Shown here in pieces: positions 1 to 6,256 of a stretch of 7,175 bases of DNA; the first letter of the stretch is position 1; each line of letters begins with the position of its first letter. Both the position numbers and the translations under genes were made by a program. The notes under the pieces are model-generated. The model searched no databases. It was not told where the DNA came from and was given only the letters and a program-made list of their open reading frames with translations. The stretch spans positions 1-7,175 of the forward strand of contig WJLK01000032.1 of NCBI GenBank assembly GCA_014728565.1. The letters are read 5' to 3'. The DNA is from Candidatus Pacearchaeota archaeon (GTDB lineage: Archaea; Nanobdellota; Nanobdellia; Pacearchaeales; GW2011-AR1).

Positions 1-3
1 ATA

Positions 4-3000
4 TTACCCTCCACATCCTGACTGGTCAATATAACCGCAAGAACAAACTCTCATGCAACCTTTTGGACTCTCTGGCAATGGTCCCTGGCAACTAGGACAA
101 AATGTTAAAGGTTCCCTAAGTTTTTCAGTTTCAATACTATCCTGGTTTTTATCTCCTAACTCTCTGTAAGTAGTTTCTGCAAAAGAAAAATTAGATAATC
201 TTAATTCTCTTACCATTTCTTCACCCCAGCTAGCAATCACAGGCAAAGCTCTTCCAATATAATCTCCAATAGATTGTACCTCATCCATACCAGAACCTAT
301 ATTTCCTTCCTGTACTTTTCCATAAGGTTCAAATCTCTGATTAGTAAATTCTCTTGAATAATCTTCCCAGGGAACACCATGCTGAAGTCCTATTGACATA
401 GAAGTTCCTAAAGAGCCCAGAAGACCTCCTATTGTTGCTCCCTCTTTTGACATTGTAAAAAATATCTCTCCAGGTTTTCCTGTATCTGGATAAAATCCTA
501 TCTGCATATAACCTTCGTTCATACTTCCATCCTGGCCCTGAATATTGAATTTTTGCCTTATAGTAGGAACAACCTTGGGTAGTTTAACCCTCCTCTGGAT
601 CAATTCAGCTTCTTTATCACAACTTCCATTAGTCCCAAGAAGTTCTTGATGTTTAAGAAATCCAACTGCCTTTAAACCTCTTTCAGATAGGATAGGCAAG
701 GCTTTTCCAAGATAATCTCCAATTGATTTAACTGTATTAAGTTTCTCAGAAATTTTTCCCTGAAAAACAATTCCATAAGGTTCAAATCTCTGATTAATAA
801 GTTTATCAGTATAAGCTTTCAGAGGAACACCATGCTGAAGTCCTATTGACATAGAAGTTCCAAGTAATCCCAGAAGACCTCCTATTGTTTTTCCTTCTTT
901 TTGCATTCTAAAAGTAACTCTTCCAGGCCTTCCAGTGCCTGGATAAAAACCAACCACAACTTCTCCTTCATGGTTAGCAATATTAAATCTCTGAGTCACT
1001 GAAAAAGAAGTTTCAGGAATTTCAATTCTTTTGGATTTTTCCTGAATTTCATCAGAACCTGCTTCATAAACCTGCCAAACTTTGCTTCCCTCTCTGTATA
1101 ATGCTAAGGATTTTAATCCTTTTTTCCAGCCCCACTGATATATCTCCTCTATCTGCTCAGGAGTAGTTTCTTTTGGCAAATTAACTGTCTTGGATATAGC
1201 TCCTGATATAAATGGTTGAACAGCAGCCATCATTTTTAAATGACCCATATGAGAAATAACTCTTGTTCCGTTGTTTGGTTTAAGAGAACAGTCAAAAACA
1301 GGAAGATGCTCCTCTTTAAGATACGGAGAACCTTCTATTATCTCATGACCTCTTAAGTATAATCTAATCTCTCTTGCCTGTTGAGGAGAGTATCCCTTTT
1401 CAACTATTTTTTCTTCTAGACCTCTGTTATCTATGAAATGATCGTCTTTTAATTTTTCAAGCCATCCCTGATGATCTGATTTTAAATAAGGTGTTTCTGT
1501 AACATTCTCATGACCACCTATATGTTCTAGGATATCTTTTATTTGCTCTTTATTATATTCAAGTCTTTTTAGTGCTTCTGAAACTGTTTTATTGACAATT
1601 CTTAAAGAACCTCCTTCTGCAAGATGCTTATATTTAACAAGAAATACCTCAGGTTCAATTCCTGTTGTATCACAACCCATCATAAAACTTATTGTTCCAG
1701 TAGGTGCAAGAACAGTTGCCTGAGCATTTCTAAACCCATATTTTTCTCCATCTCTTACAACTTCATCTGAGATTTCAAAAGCTCTTTCTAGAATATATTC
1801 AAAACCTTCAGGTATTTTTTCACTATCAACATTATTTAAAGCATCTCTATGCATTCTCATAACATTTAACATAGATTCTCTGTTAGATGGAAATTCCTCA
1901 AAAGGGCCTAGGATTCTTGCCATTTCTGCAGAGGTTTTATAAACATTAGCATTTAGTAATGCAGTGAGTGAAGCCATCAATGTTCTTCCTTCATCAGAAT
2001 CATAAGGAAGTCCTAGTGACATTATTAATGCTCCTGCATTTGAGTATCCCTGTCCAAGAGGCCTGAACTTATGGGAATTTTCTGCAATCTCTTCTCTTGG
2101 AAAACCTGAGTGATCATACAAAAGATCCTGAGCTATTGAAATCAGTCTTGTTGCTTTTTCAAAACTTTTTAAATCAAAACTTCCATCAGGATTTAAATAT
2201 CTTCTAAGATTATGAGAAGCTAGATTACAGGAACTATTATCACAAAACATGTATTCAGAGCAAGGATTGCTTGAATTTATCTCAAATGATCCAGCACAGG
2301 TATTCCATCTGTTAATAATAGTATGATACTGAACCCCTGGATCTCCACATTGCCATGCTCCTAGTGCTATGGCCCTCATTAAAGCTCTTGCACTATACTT
2401 TGGCATTTTGTCAGCCATCTCATGATTATGAACAGGTATTGTTTGCCACTCCCCATCTATATTAACAGCTTCCATGAAATCATCAGTAAGTCTGACTGAA
2501 AGATTGGCATTTTGAAAAGCAACAGTTTCTGCTGCTTCTCTTGCAGAGTATCCTATTCTCATTAAAGCTCTTGCTTTTTCTTCCTCTCTCATCTTAGCTG
2601 TAATAAATTCAAAAACATCAGGATGTGTTATCTTTAGAGAATTCATTTTAGCAGCTCTCCTTGTTTTTCCACCTGACTTTACAATTCCCGCAACTCTATC
2701 ATAGAAAGTTAAATAAGCAATAGGTCCTGAAGGTTTACCTCCTCCTGATAATTTCTCTCTGGAACTTCTTAATGTGGATAAATCTGTTCCTGTTCCAGAA
2801 CCATACTTAAATAATGCAGCCTCTCTTTTAGCAAGATCCATTATATCTTCCATTGTATCACCTACATTCTGGATAAAACAGGCAGATGTCTGAGGATAAA
2901 GATGGTCTTCTCCTCCTGGAACTAATACAGCTTTACCATCCTTAATTATATAAAAATTCCTCTGTTCACCTGATTTTCTTGAGGGATATTTATCAGTTCC

Positions 3001-3516
3001 TACATTAAACCAGACTGGTGAATTAAAAGAAACATATTGGTCCAATACTAGAGCAGCAAGCTCATTTTTGAATATCTCTCCCTCCTCAGTTGTAAAATAA
3101 CCATCCTGAACTCCCCATTCTGAGATAGCTGTTGTAACTCTTTCAATAAGTTGTCTTAGTGAATATTCTCTTTCAGCAGTTTCAACTTCACCATAAAAAT
3201 ATCTTGAAGCAACTATCTGTCTGGATAATTCACTGTATCTCTCAGGGAATTCAACACCTTTCTGAGTAAATAAAATTCTTCCAGTCTCGTCATTTATATC
3301 AACATCAGATTTTGTCCAATTATGCTTGTAATAAGGAATCCCTCCTTTAGAAAAATACCTTCCAATTTTAATTGTTCCGTTATCCTGAAGACCTTTTTTA
3401 TTTAATTCAATAGAATCTCCTGCTTCAAACAATTCAGTTCCTGTTTTAGAATTAGAATCAGCATACTGTCCCAAAGGAGCCAGTCCTTTTTCCTGATATT
3501 GATCTCCATCACCCAT
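4..3516 (-). CDS. nrdJ: Class II (adenosylcobalamin-dependent) ribonucleotide reductase NrdJ
   Basis: Reduces ribonucleotides to deoxyribonucleotides in the cytoplasm with an AdoCbl-derived thiyl radical. The 1170-residue protein looks complete. The finger-loop motif NPCSE gives N417, C419 (thiyl) and E421. C213 (in SACFIQN) and C430 (in SSCNLAS) match the redox pair of class II enzymes. The substrate-loop motif SGGGKPSGP (257-265), SGGKTRRAAKM (281-291) and APTGTIS (604-610) are also typical. No ATP-cone is visible at the N-terminus. Two TSCPD domains follow the barrel (about 840-945 and 986-1095). The tail holds a cysteine cluster (C1140, C1143, C1154, C1158, C1160, C1168) like the re-reducing zinc-ribbon tail of the family. 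ATG 3516 is the only start near a Shine-Dalgarno motif, although the 14-nt spacing is long. It is second in an operon after nrdR. Family assignment is very sure; the number of TSCPD copies is the odd feature. Confidence 0.97.
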   Translation of the reverse strand: MGDGDQYQEKGLAPLGQYADSNSKTGTELFEAGDSIELNKKGLQDNGTIKIGRYFSKGGIPYYKHNWTKSDVDINDETGRILFTQKGVEFPERYSELSRQIVASRYFYGEVETAEREYSLRQLIERVTTAISEWGVQDGYFTTEEGEIFKNELAALVLDQYVSFNSPVWFNVGTDKYPSRKSGEQRNFYIIKDGKAVLVPGGEDHLYPQTSACFIQNVGDTMEDIMDLAKREAALFKYGSGTGTDLSTLRSSREKLSGGGKPSGPIAYLTFYDRVAGIVKSGGKTRRAAKMNSLKITHPDVFEFITAKMREEEKARALMRIGYSAREAAETVAFQNANLSVRLTDDFMEAVNIDGEWQTIPVHNHEMADKMPKYSARALMRAIALGAWQCGDPGVQYHTIINRWNTCAGSFEINSSNPCSEYMFCDNSSCNLASHNLRRYLNPDGSFDLKSFEKATRLISIAQDLLYDHSGFPREEIAENSHKFRPLGQGYSNAGALIMSLGLPYDSDEGRTLMASLTALLNANVYKTSAEMARILGPFEEFPSNRESMLNVMRMHRDALNNVDSEKIPEGFEYILERAFEISDEVVRDGEKYGFRNAQATVLAPTGTISFMMGCDTTGIEPEVFLVKYKHLAEGGSLRIVNKTVSEALKRLEYNKEQIKDILEHIGGHENVTETPYLKSDHQGWLEKLKDDHFIDNRGLEEKIVEKGYSPQQAREIRLYLRGHEIIEGSPYLKEEHLPVFDCSLKPNNGTRVISHMGHLKMMAAVQPFISGAISKTVNLPKETTPEQIEEIYQWGWKKGLKSLALYREGSKVWQVYEAGSDEIQEKSKRIEIPETSFSVTQRFNIANHEGEVVVGFYPGTGRPGRVTFRMQKEGKTIGGLLGLLGTSMSIGLQHGVPLKAYTDKLINQRFEPYGIVFQGKISEKLNTVKSIGDYLGKALPILSERGLKAVGFLKHQELLGTNGSCDKEAELIQRRVKLPKVVPTIRQKFNIQGQDGSMNEGYMQIGFYPDTGKPGEIFFTMSKEGATIGGLLGSLGTSMSIGLQHGVPWEDYSREFTNQRFEPYGKVQEGNIGSGMDEVQSIGDYIGRALPVIASWGEEMVRELRLSNFSFAETTYRELGDKNQDSIETEKLREPLTFCPSCQGPLPESPKGCMRVCSCGYIDQSGCGG
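232..561 (-). repeat. TSCPD domain, copy 2, within nrdJ
   Basis: Encodes NrdJ residues about 986-1095, beginning IRQKFNI and ending SIGDYIGRAL. The identical DNA blocks matching copy 1 are at 318-343, 371-408 and 416-436. Relative to copy 1 it has a short insertion of about five residues near its start (around residues 996-1003). A linker with one cysteine (C966) separates the two copies, and the cysteine-rich C-terminal tail follows this copy. Confidence 0.85.
682..999 (-). repeat. TSCPD domain, copy 1, within nrdJ
   Basis: Encodes NrdJ residues about 840-945, beginning VTQRFNI and ending SIGDYLGKAL. It aligns almost without gaps to copy 2, with a constant offset of 453 bp (151 codons). Shared peptides include GTSMSIGLQHGVP and NQRFEPYG. 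Three DNA blocks are identical to copy 2: 771-796 (26 bp), 824-861 (38 bp) and 869-889 (21 bp). The flanking parts of the two copies have diverged normally. Confidence 0.85.
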
Positions 3517-3530
3517 CCTAAGTTTTTTAT

Positions 3531-3537
3531 ACCTCCT
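3531..3537 (-). promoter_or_regulatory. Shine-Dalgarno motif for nrdJ
   Basis: The minus strand reads AGGAGGT, a full match to the anti-Shine-Dalgarno end of 16S rRNA. It lies 14 nt before ATG 3516, longer than the usual 5-10 nt, and no ATG, GTG or TTG lies at a shorter spacing. It also falls inside a four-codon ATG-to-TAA mini-ORF (3541-3527). A Shine-Dalgarno signal here and not at the first genes of transcripts fits translation of an internal operon gene. Confidence 0.65.
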
Positions 3538-3556
3538 TCATTATTTCCTTAAAAAT

Positions 3557-3575
3557 TGAGAATCACAAATTCTCA
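3557..3575 (-). terminator. Hairpin between nrdR and nrdJ
   Basis: A perfect 7-bp inverted repeat (TGAGAAT / ATTCTCA) with a 5-nt loop sits 5 nt after the nrdR stop codon. On the minus strand it is followed by ATTTTT, so it resembles a weak intrinsic terminator or attenuator. The stem is short and A/T-rich. It could equally be an mRNA-processing or stability element that sets the nrdR to nrdJ ratio. Confidence 0.35.
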
Positions 3576-3580
3576 GGGTT

Positions 3581-4012
3581 CTAAACTTGCTTTATAGCAA
3601 GCTTAAAATCATTTATATCCTTAAATTCATTGTAAACAGAAGCAAATCTAATGTAAGCAACCTCATCCAATCTTTTTAGTTTATTAATCACCATTTTTCC
3701 TATCATATCAGATTTGACCTCCTTTCCTTTTTTTCTTAATTTTTCTTCAATATCTCTTACGATTTTATCAATTTTTTCAATTGATACAGAGCGTTTTTCA
3801 CATGCTTTTATTAAACCTGACTTCAACTTGTCTTTTGAAAACTTTTCTCTCCTCTTATCTTTTTTAACTACTATTATTTCTTTAATCTCAGGTTTTTCAT
3901 AGGTTGTGAATCTTTTTCCACATTTCAGACACTCACGCCTCCTTCTGGTTCCTTCAGGAGACTCTCGTTTGTCTGTAACTTTTGTATCTGATTTACAATA
4001 TAAGCATTTCAT
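3581..4012 (-). CDS. nrdR: Transcriptional repressor NrdR
   Basis: Nucleotide-sensing repressor of ribonucleotide reductase genes. The 143-residue length is slightly under the usual bacterial size of about 150. An N-terminal zinc ribbon uses C3/C6 (MKCLYC) and C28/C31 (CLKC), with a basic stretch RRRR at 23-26 that normally contacts DNA. An ATP-cone follows at about 46-133, including the KKDKRREKF segment and the family signature VAYIRFASVYNEF (118-130). In characterised bacterial NrdR the cone binds ATP and dATP and switches oligomeric state to allow operator binding. The start is fixed because the family begins with this cysteine ribbon. It lies 64 nt upstream of nrdJ on the same strand, and a pair of NrdR-box-like sites precedes it. 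NrdR is near-universal in bacteria but sparse in archaea, so ancient transfer is plausible. Confidence 0.96.
   Translation of the reverse strand: MKCLYCKSDTKVTDKRESPEGTRRRRECLKCGKRFTTYEKPEIKEIIVVKKDKRREKFSKDKLKSGLIKACEKRSVSIEKIDKIVRDIEEKLRKKGKEVKSDMIGKMVINKLKRLDEVAYIRFASVYNEFKDINDFKLAIKQV
3586..3601 (-). other. Small hairpin overlapping the end of nrdR
   Basis: A perfect 6-bp stem (CTTGCT / AGCAAG) with the 4-nt loop TTAT lies in the last codons of nrdR. It is immediately upstream of the 3557-3575 hairpin in the direction of transcription. The pair may act together as an attenuator or 3'-end structure. It could also be chance in coding sequence. Confidence 0.25.
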
Positions 4013-4025
4013 AAGGAGATTTTAA

Positions 4026-4041
4026 GTACAATATATAGTAT
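4026..4041. promoter_or_regulatory. NrdR box 1, overlapping the predicted TATA box of nrdR
   Basis: The plus strand reads GTACAATATATAGTAT. It matches the published bacterial NrdR-box consensus ACACWATATATWGTGT at 13 of 16 positions, including the whole core CWATATATWGT. The site is a near-palindrome. On the minus strand its CTATATAT core is centred about 22-24 bp before the nrdR start codon, where an archaeal TATA box for a leaderless transcript would sit. A bound repressor would therefore compete directly with TBP. Confidence 0.7.
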
Positions 4042-4057
4042 TCCTCCTTTTTTAAAA

Positions 4058-4073
4058 CCACAACAGATTGTGT
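4058..4073. promoter_or_regulatory. NrdR box 2
   Basis: The plus strand reads CCACAACAGATTGTGT, which matches ACACWATATATWGTGT at 13 of 16 positions and keeps both outer half-sites (CACAA and TTGTGT). It starts exactly 32 bp from box 1, about three helical turns. Bacterial NrdR operators are usually paired at about 31-32 bp, on the same face of the helix. The spacing makes the pair much more convincing than either site alone. Confidence 0.65.
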
Positions 4074-4187
4074 ATGCAATTATTTAGAAATAAGATATCT
4101 TTATAAAGATTTCTATAATCTAGTATAAAGATAATCATACAACATGCTGTAGTTTTTTAATTATATCCCCTAAAATATGCTTTCAAC

Positions 4188-4214
4188 CACAATTTTCAGC
4201 TTTTGAAAATTGTG
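4188..4214. repeat. Perfect 11-bp inverted repeat upstream of the small membrane gene
   Basis: CACAATTTTCA and TGAAAATTGTG are exact reverse complements separated by the 5-nt spacer GCTTT. The element lies in a divergent intergenic region, so it is not a terminator for either flanking gene. It ends 13 bp before the predicted TATA box of the plus-strand gene at 4257, so it is placed like an operator or activator site. Its outer edges, CCACAA and TTGTGT (4187-4215), equal the outer edges of NrdR box 2. Confidence 0.6.
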
Positions 4215-4227
4215 TCAATTGGTAAGA

Positions 4228-4235
4228 TTTATTAA
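4228..4235 (+). promoter_or_regulatory. TATA box for the small membrane protein gene
   Basis: TTTATTAA is centred 25.5 bp before ATG 4257, with a purine-rich GGTAAGA just upstream as a possible BRE. This is the same geometry as two other promoters in the window and predicts a leaderless transcript starting at or near ATG 4257. Confidence 0.5.
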
Positions 4236-4256
4236 TTGTTATTTCTTGATTATATC

Positions 4257-4487
4257 ATGATGGATGCTAGAGTGTTTTTTACATTGCTTGGAGTTATTGC
4301 TGGGATTGCTGTTGGATTAATAATGGTCCTTGTCTCAGGAGTTTCTTGGATTTATCTGCCGTTAACAGTCATTGTTTGTGCAATCGGGGGATTTCTTTTT
4401 GGTCTTGTGAACAAAATTGATAATCCTATTTTGAGATTTATCCTTAGGGGTCGCTTGTTTTTTAGATATCCTGAAAAAGAACATTGA
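4257..4487 (+). CDS. Small two-helix membrane protein, function unknown
   Basis: I do not recognise the family. The 76-residue product begins MMDARVFF. It has two hydrophobic helices at about 7-28 (rich in Gly, Ile and Val) and 33-52, then a short basic and aromatic tail (about 53-76) ending YPEKEH. The tail is probably cytoplasmic by the positive-inside rule, giving a hairpin topology. A longer reading from TTG 4236 is possible, but ATG 4257 is preferred because it sits 25.5 bp after a TATA box. The adjacent ATG 4260 is almost equivalent. The gene diverges from nrdR, shares its 244-bp upstream region, and converges on the gene ending at 4574. No functional link to nrdR is evident. Confidence 0.7.
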   Translation: MMDARVFFTLLGVIAGIAVGLIMVLVSGVSWIYLPLTVIVCAIGGFLFGLVNKIDNPILRFILRGRLFFRYPEKEH

Positions 4488-4497
4488 ATTTTTCAGG
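4470..4497 (+). terminator. Hairpin spanning the stop codon of the small membrane gene
   Basis: CCTGAAAAA (4470-4478) and TTTTTCAGG (4489-4497) form a perfect 9-bp stem. The 10-nt loop contains the TGA stop codon. T-rich sequence (TTGTTT, then ATTTTATT) follows on the plus strand. It may be a terminator or 3'-end stabiliser in this convergent interval, though the stem is A/T-rich. Confidence 0.4.
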
Positions 4498-4556
4498 TTG
4501 TTTAAATAAGATTTTATTAATAGATTTATAATAATCAGAGGAGTAATCATGCTCAT

Positions 4557-4572
4557 AAAAAAGAAAAGAGAA
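4557..4572 (-). terminator. Pyrimidine/U-tract terminator after the gene ending at 4574
   Basis: Immediately after the stop codon at 4574-4576 the minus strand reads TTCTCTTTTCTTTTTT: 16 pyrimidines ending in six T. Archaeal RNA polymerase terminates at such U-rich tracts without needing a hairpin. The position in a convergent gene pair supports this use. Confidence 0.45.
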
Positions 4573-4573
4573 T

Positions 4574-5446
4574 CTAAATTATTTCTACATGAGAAACACT
4601 GAGATAGTATCTTCCTGATCCGCTTTTAACAACCCCTTTAATTGTCCAATTTCTATGAGTCTGCATCCAGGTTAGAGATTCGTGCTCTAATAAGGGCAAG
4701 AAAATAGCAGTTCCATCATCTTCAACAATCATTATATGATAAGGTTCCAGTCCTCCCCAATCCCTACTTGTTATTTCAACGTTTTCAAATGTCAGCTCCG
4801 CCCCTAAATAAAAATCAATATTATTAATAATATTGTAATAATTACTTCTTTCAGGATCTTCCTCAGGAATATCCTCTTTAGAAAGTTCAGAAGAGATTTC
4901 TTCTTCTTTATTTATATAGACTGTTGGAATAGGGTCATCCTTATATTTTGGATCCCATATTCCTTCTGTTGGGATGGTCTCCCCTTCTTTTAAATCACAA
5001 ATTCTTTTTAGATAAGTATCTTGTCCTGCAAATTCTAAACACTTTTCAATCTCGTTATTTTGCTGTAAACAATATGCAGTTGAGCCATTAAAAATAAATT
5101 TATAACACAATTCAATTCTTTCATCATGAGAAAGATTACTTGATAAAAATGAACTTACTAAAAGTCCATTATAAAATTTTTGTTTTCCTTCATAATAACA
5201 CCCTCTGTGAAAATATCTATAGGGAAAACACGAATCAGAAGTGCCGTTAGAAAGAATATAGTTATTGCCTTTTTCTATCTTTGAAAGTAATTCTAAATAC
5301 TCTTGATTTGAATTTTCTTGAATATAATTATTTTCATTGGTATTATTGTTAGGAATATTAAAATTTATTAAATAAAAAGCAGAAAATATTATTACCAAAA
5401 TAATTGATACAATAACAGTGATTAATAATCTCTTTTTATTTTCCAT
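4574..5446 (-). CDS. Membrane-anchored extracytoplasmic protein, possible C-terminal OB-fold
   Basis: Not recognised as a named family. Of 290 residues, KKR at 4-6 is followed by one hydrophobic helix (about 7-29) that serves as signal anchor, leaving the rest outside the cell. An Asn-rich spacer (33-48) leads to a mostly helical region (about 48-150) holding all six cysteines: C73, C83, C114, C126, C136 and C150. The even number suggests disulfides. N-glycosylation sequons lie at N34, N67, N104, N120 and N266. An acidic linker (about 180-200) precedes a beta-rich C-terminus (about 210-290) whose EDDGTAIFLPL and WTIKGVVKSGSGRYYLSV segments resemble the strands of a nucleic-acid-type OB-fold; that is a weak inference. 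It has its own promoter and lies downstream of the SIMPL gene. Confidence 0.8.
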   Translation of the reverse strand: MENKKRLLITVIVSIILVIIFSAFYLINFNIPNNNTNENNYIQENSNQEYLELLSKIEKGNNYILSNGTSDSCFPYRYFHRGCYYEGKQKFYNGLLVSSFLSSNLSHDERIELCYKFIFNGSTAYCLQQNNEIEKCLEFAGQDTYLKRICDLKEGETIPTEGIWDPKYKDDPIPTVYINKEEEISSELSKEDIPEEDPERSNYYNIINNIDFYLGAELTFENVEITSRDWGGLEPYHIMIVEDDGTAIFLPLLEHESLTWMQTHRNWTIKGVVKSGSGRYYLSVSHVEII

Positions 5447-5467
5447 ATTATCTCTTACAAAATAGAC

Positions 5468-5475
5468 TATATAAA
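5468..5475 (-). promoter_or_regulatory. TATA box for the gene starting at 5446
   Basis: The minus strand reads TTTATATA, centred 25.5 bp before the start codon, with no Shine-Dalgarno motif between. This predicts a leaderless transcript. It lies in the short gap after the SIMPL stop codon, so this gene can be transcribed independently of its upstream neighbour. Confidence 0.6.
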
Positions 5476-5488
5476 TTATTCCTAGAAA

Positions 5489-6235
5489 TTATCTCAATTC
5501 AAAAACAGCATTTACAGTGGATGTAATTTTTTGTTCACTAACCTGAATTTTAGCTACTTCAGATTTTGCAACTGCTATATCCTCAGCAGCATTTCCGCCA
5601 GAAAAGTCCCGATTATACCCCGGTTTTGGAACATAATTAAACTGGTCAGAAGATACTGAAACAAGTTTTCCAAGTCTTTTATTTAGACCCTCTGCAAGAG
5701 ATTCAGCCTTATTTCTGGCATCTTTAGATGCCTTTTCAATAGATTCTGCTTTATATTCATTCTCCTTATCCTTGCTTAGTTCATATGATACCTGTATTGA
5801 TGTTGCTCCGTTTTCAACACCAACTGAAAGAGCCCTTCCTATTTTCTCGATTTCAGATGAAGGAAATTTAGCAATAAGATTGCTGGTTATTCTATACATG
5901 TCACTGCTTTGGGAATCAGGATAATTCTCTGGATAATAAGTAAAAGGAACAATATTCAGGTTTTGAATCTGTATTTCATCTGCTCTAAAACCTTTTGAAA
6001 CAAACTTAGATGTTAGTTCTTCAATATACCGGTCATTACTTTTTTCTTCAGTTGTATTAGATCTCATTGTTAGGTGAACTTTAATTATATCTGGTAATGC
6101 ATCAATAGAAGCTTCACCCCTAACATTAATTGTGGGCCTGTTCTCCTGATTTTCAGGATTGGTTATTAAGATAATTCCAGCAAATAAAATAACACCCACT
6201 ATTACAGCTATTGTTATTTTTAATGATCTATCCAT
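5489..6235 (-). CDS. SIMPL domain (DUF541) membrane-anchored protein
   Basis: The 248-residue product has a short basic N-terminus, one hydrophobic helix at about 7-25, and a SIMPL/DUF541 domain at about 35-247. The family start is clear (INVRGEASIDALPDI, 36-50), as is its typical helix with ASKDARNKAESLAEGL (169-184) followed by LGKLVSVS. The last strand ends VNAVFELR. There is no cysteine, so it is anchored by the uncleaved helix and is not a lipoprotein. SIMPL proteins are periplasmic or surface oligomers, in some bacteria linked to stress tolerance. The role in archaea is not settled, so no specific function is claimed. It has its own TATA box. It shares strand and general topology with the next gene (ending at 4574). 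Confidence 0.9.
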   Translation of the reverse strand: MDRSLKITIAVIVGVILFAGIILITNPENQENRPTINVRGEASIDALPDIIKVHLTMRSNTTEEKSNDRYIEELTSKFVSKGFRADEIQIQNLNIVPFTYYPENYPDSQSSDMYRITSNLIAKFPSSEIEKIGRALSVGVENGATSIQVSYELSKDKENEYKAESIEKASKDARNKAESLAEGLNKRLGKLVSVSSDQFNYVPKPGYNRDFSGGNAAEDIAVAKSEVAKIQVSEQKITSTVNAVFELR

Positions 6236-6256
6236 TTTTTTAATAAGAATTCAGCA

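Noticed and set aside
4..3516. Intein or frameshift in nrdJ
   Set aside because: The catalytic motifs follow in normal order and spacing, with no splicing-block motifs; the extra length is explained by the second TSCPD domain.
3714..3902. 62-codon plus-strand reading frame opposite nrdR
   Set aside because: It lies wholly antisense to the well-supported nrdR gene, and its Phe/Ser/Leu-rich product is what the reverse complement of Lys/Glu-rich coding sequence gives.
4102..4132. Direct repeat TATAAAGAT at 4102-4110 and 4124-4132, 22 bp apart, beside the palindrome AAGATATCTT
   Set aside because: Nine bases of very A/T-rich sequence repeated once is within chance; no partner site or gene layout supports it, though the two-turn spacing is noted.
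4236..4256. TTG start adding seven residues to the small membrane protein
   Set aside because: It overlaps the predicted TATA box and would lie upstream of the predicted transcription start; ATG 4257 has the correct spacing.
4013..4256. Cobalamin riboswitch or tRNA in the divergent intergenic region
   Set aside because: No B12-box-like motif, cloverleaf or GC-rich structured segment is visible; the region is A/T-rich with only the operator-like elements listed.
4362..4556. 64-codon minus-strand reading frame overlapping the end of the small membrane gene
   Set aside because: It is mostly antisense to the 4257-4487 gene, has a Lys/Asn/Ile-rich product without domain character, and has no fitting promoter.
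5489..6235. Lipoprotein signal in the SIMPL protein
   Set aside because: There is no cysteine in the protein, so lipid attachment at a lipobox is impossible; the N-terminal helix is read as an uncleaved anchor.
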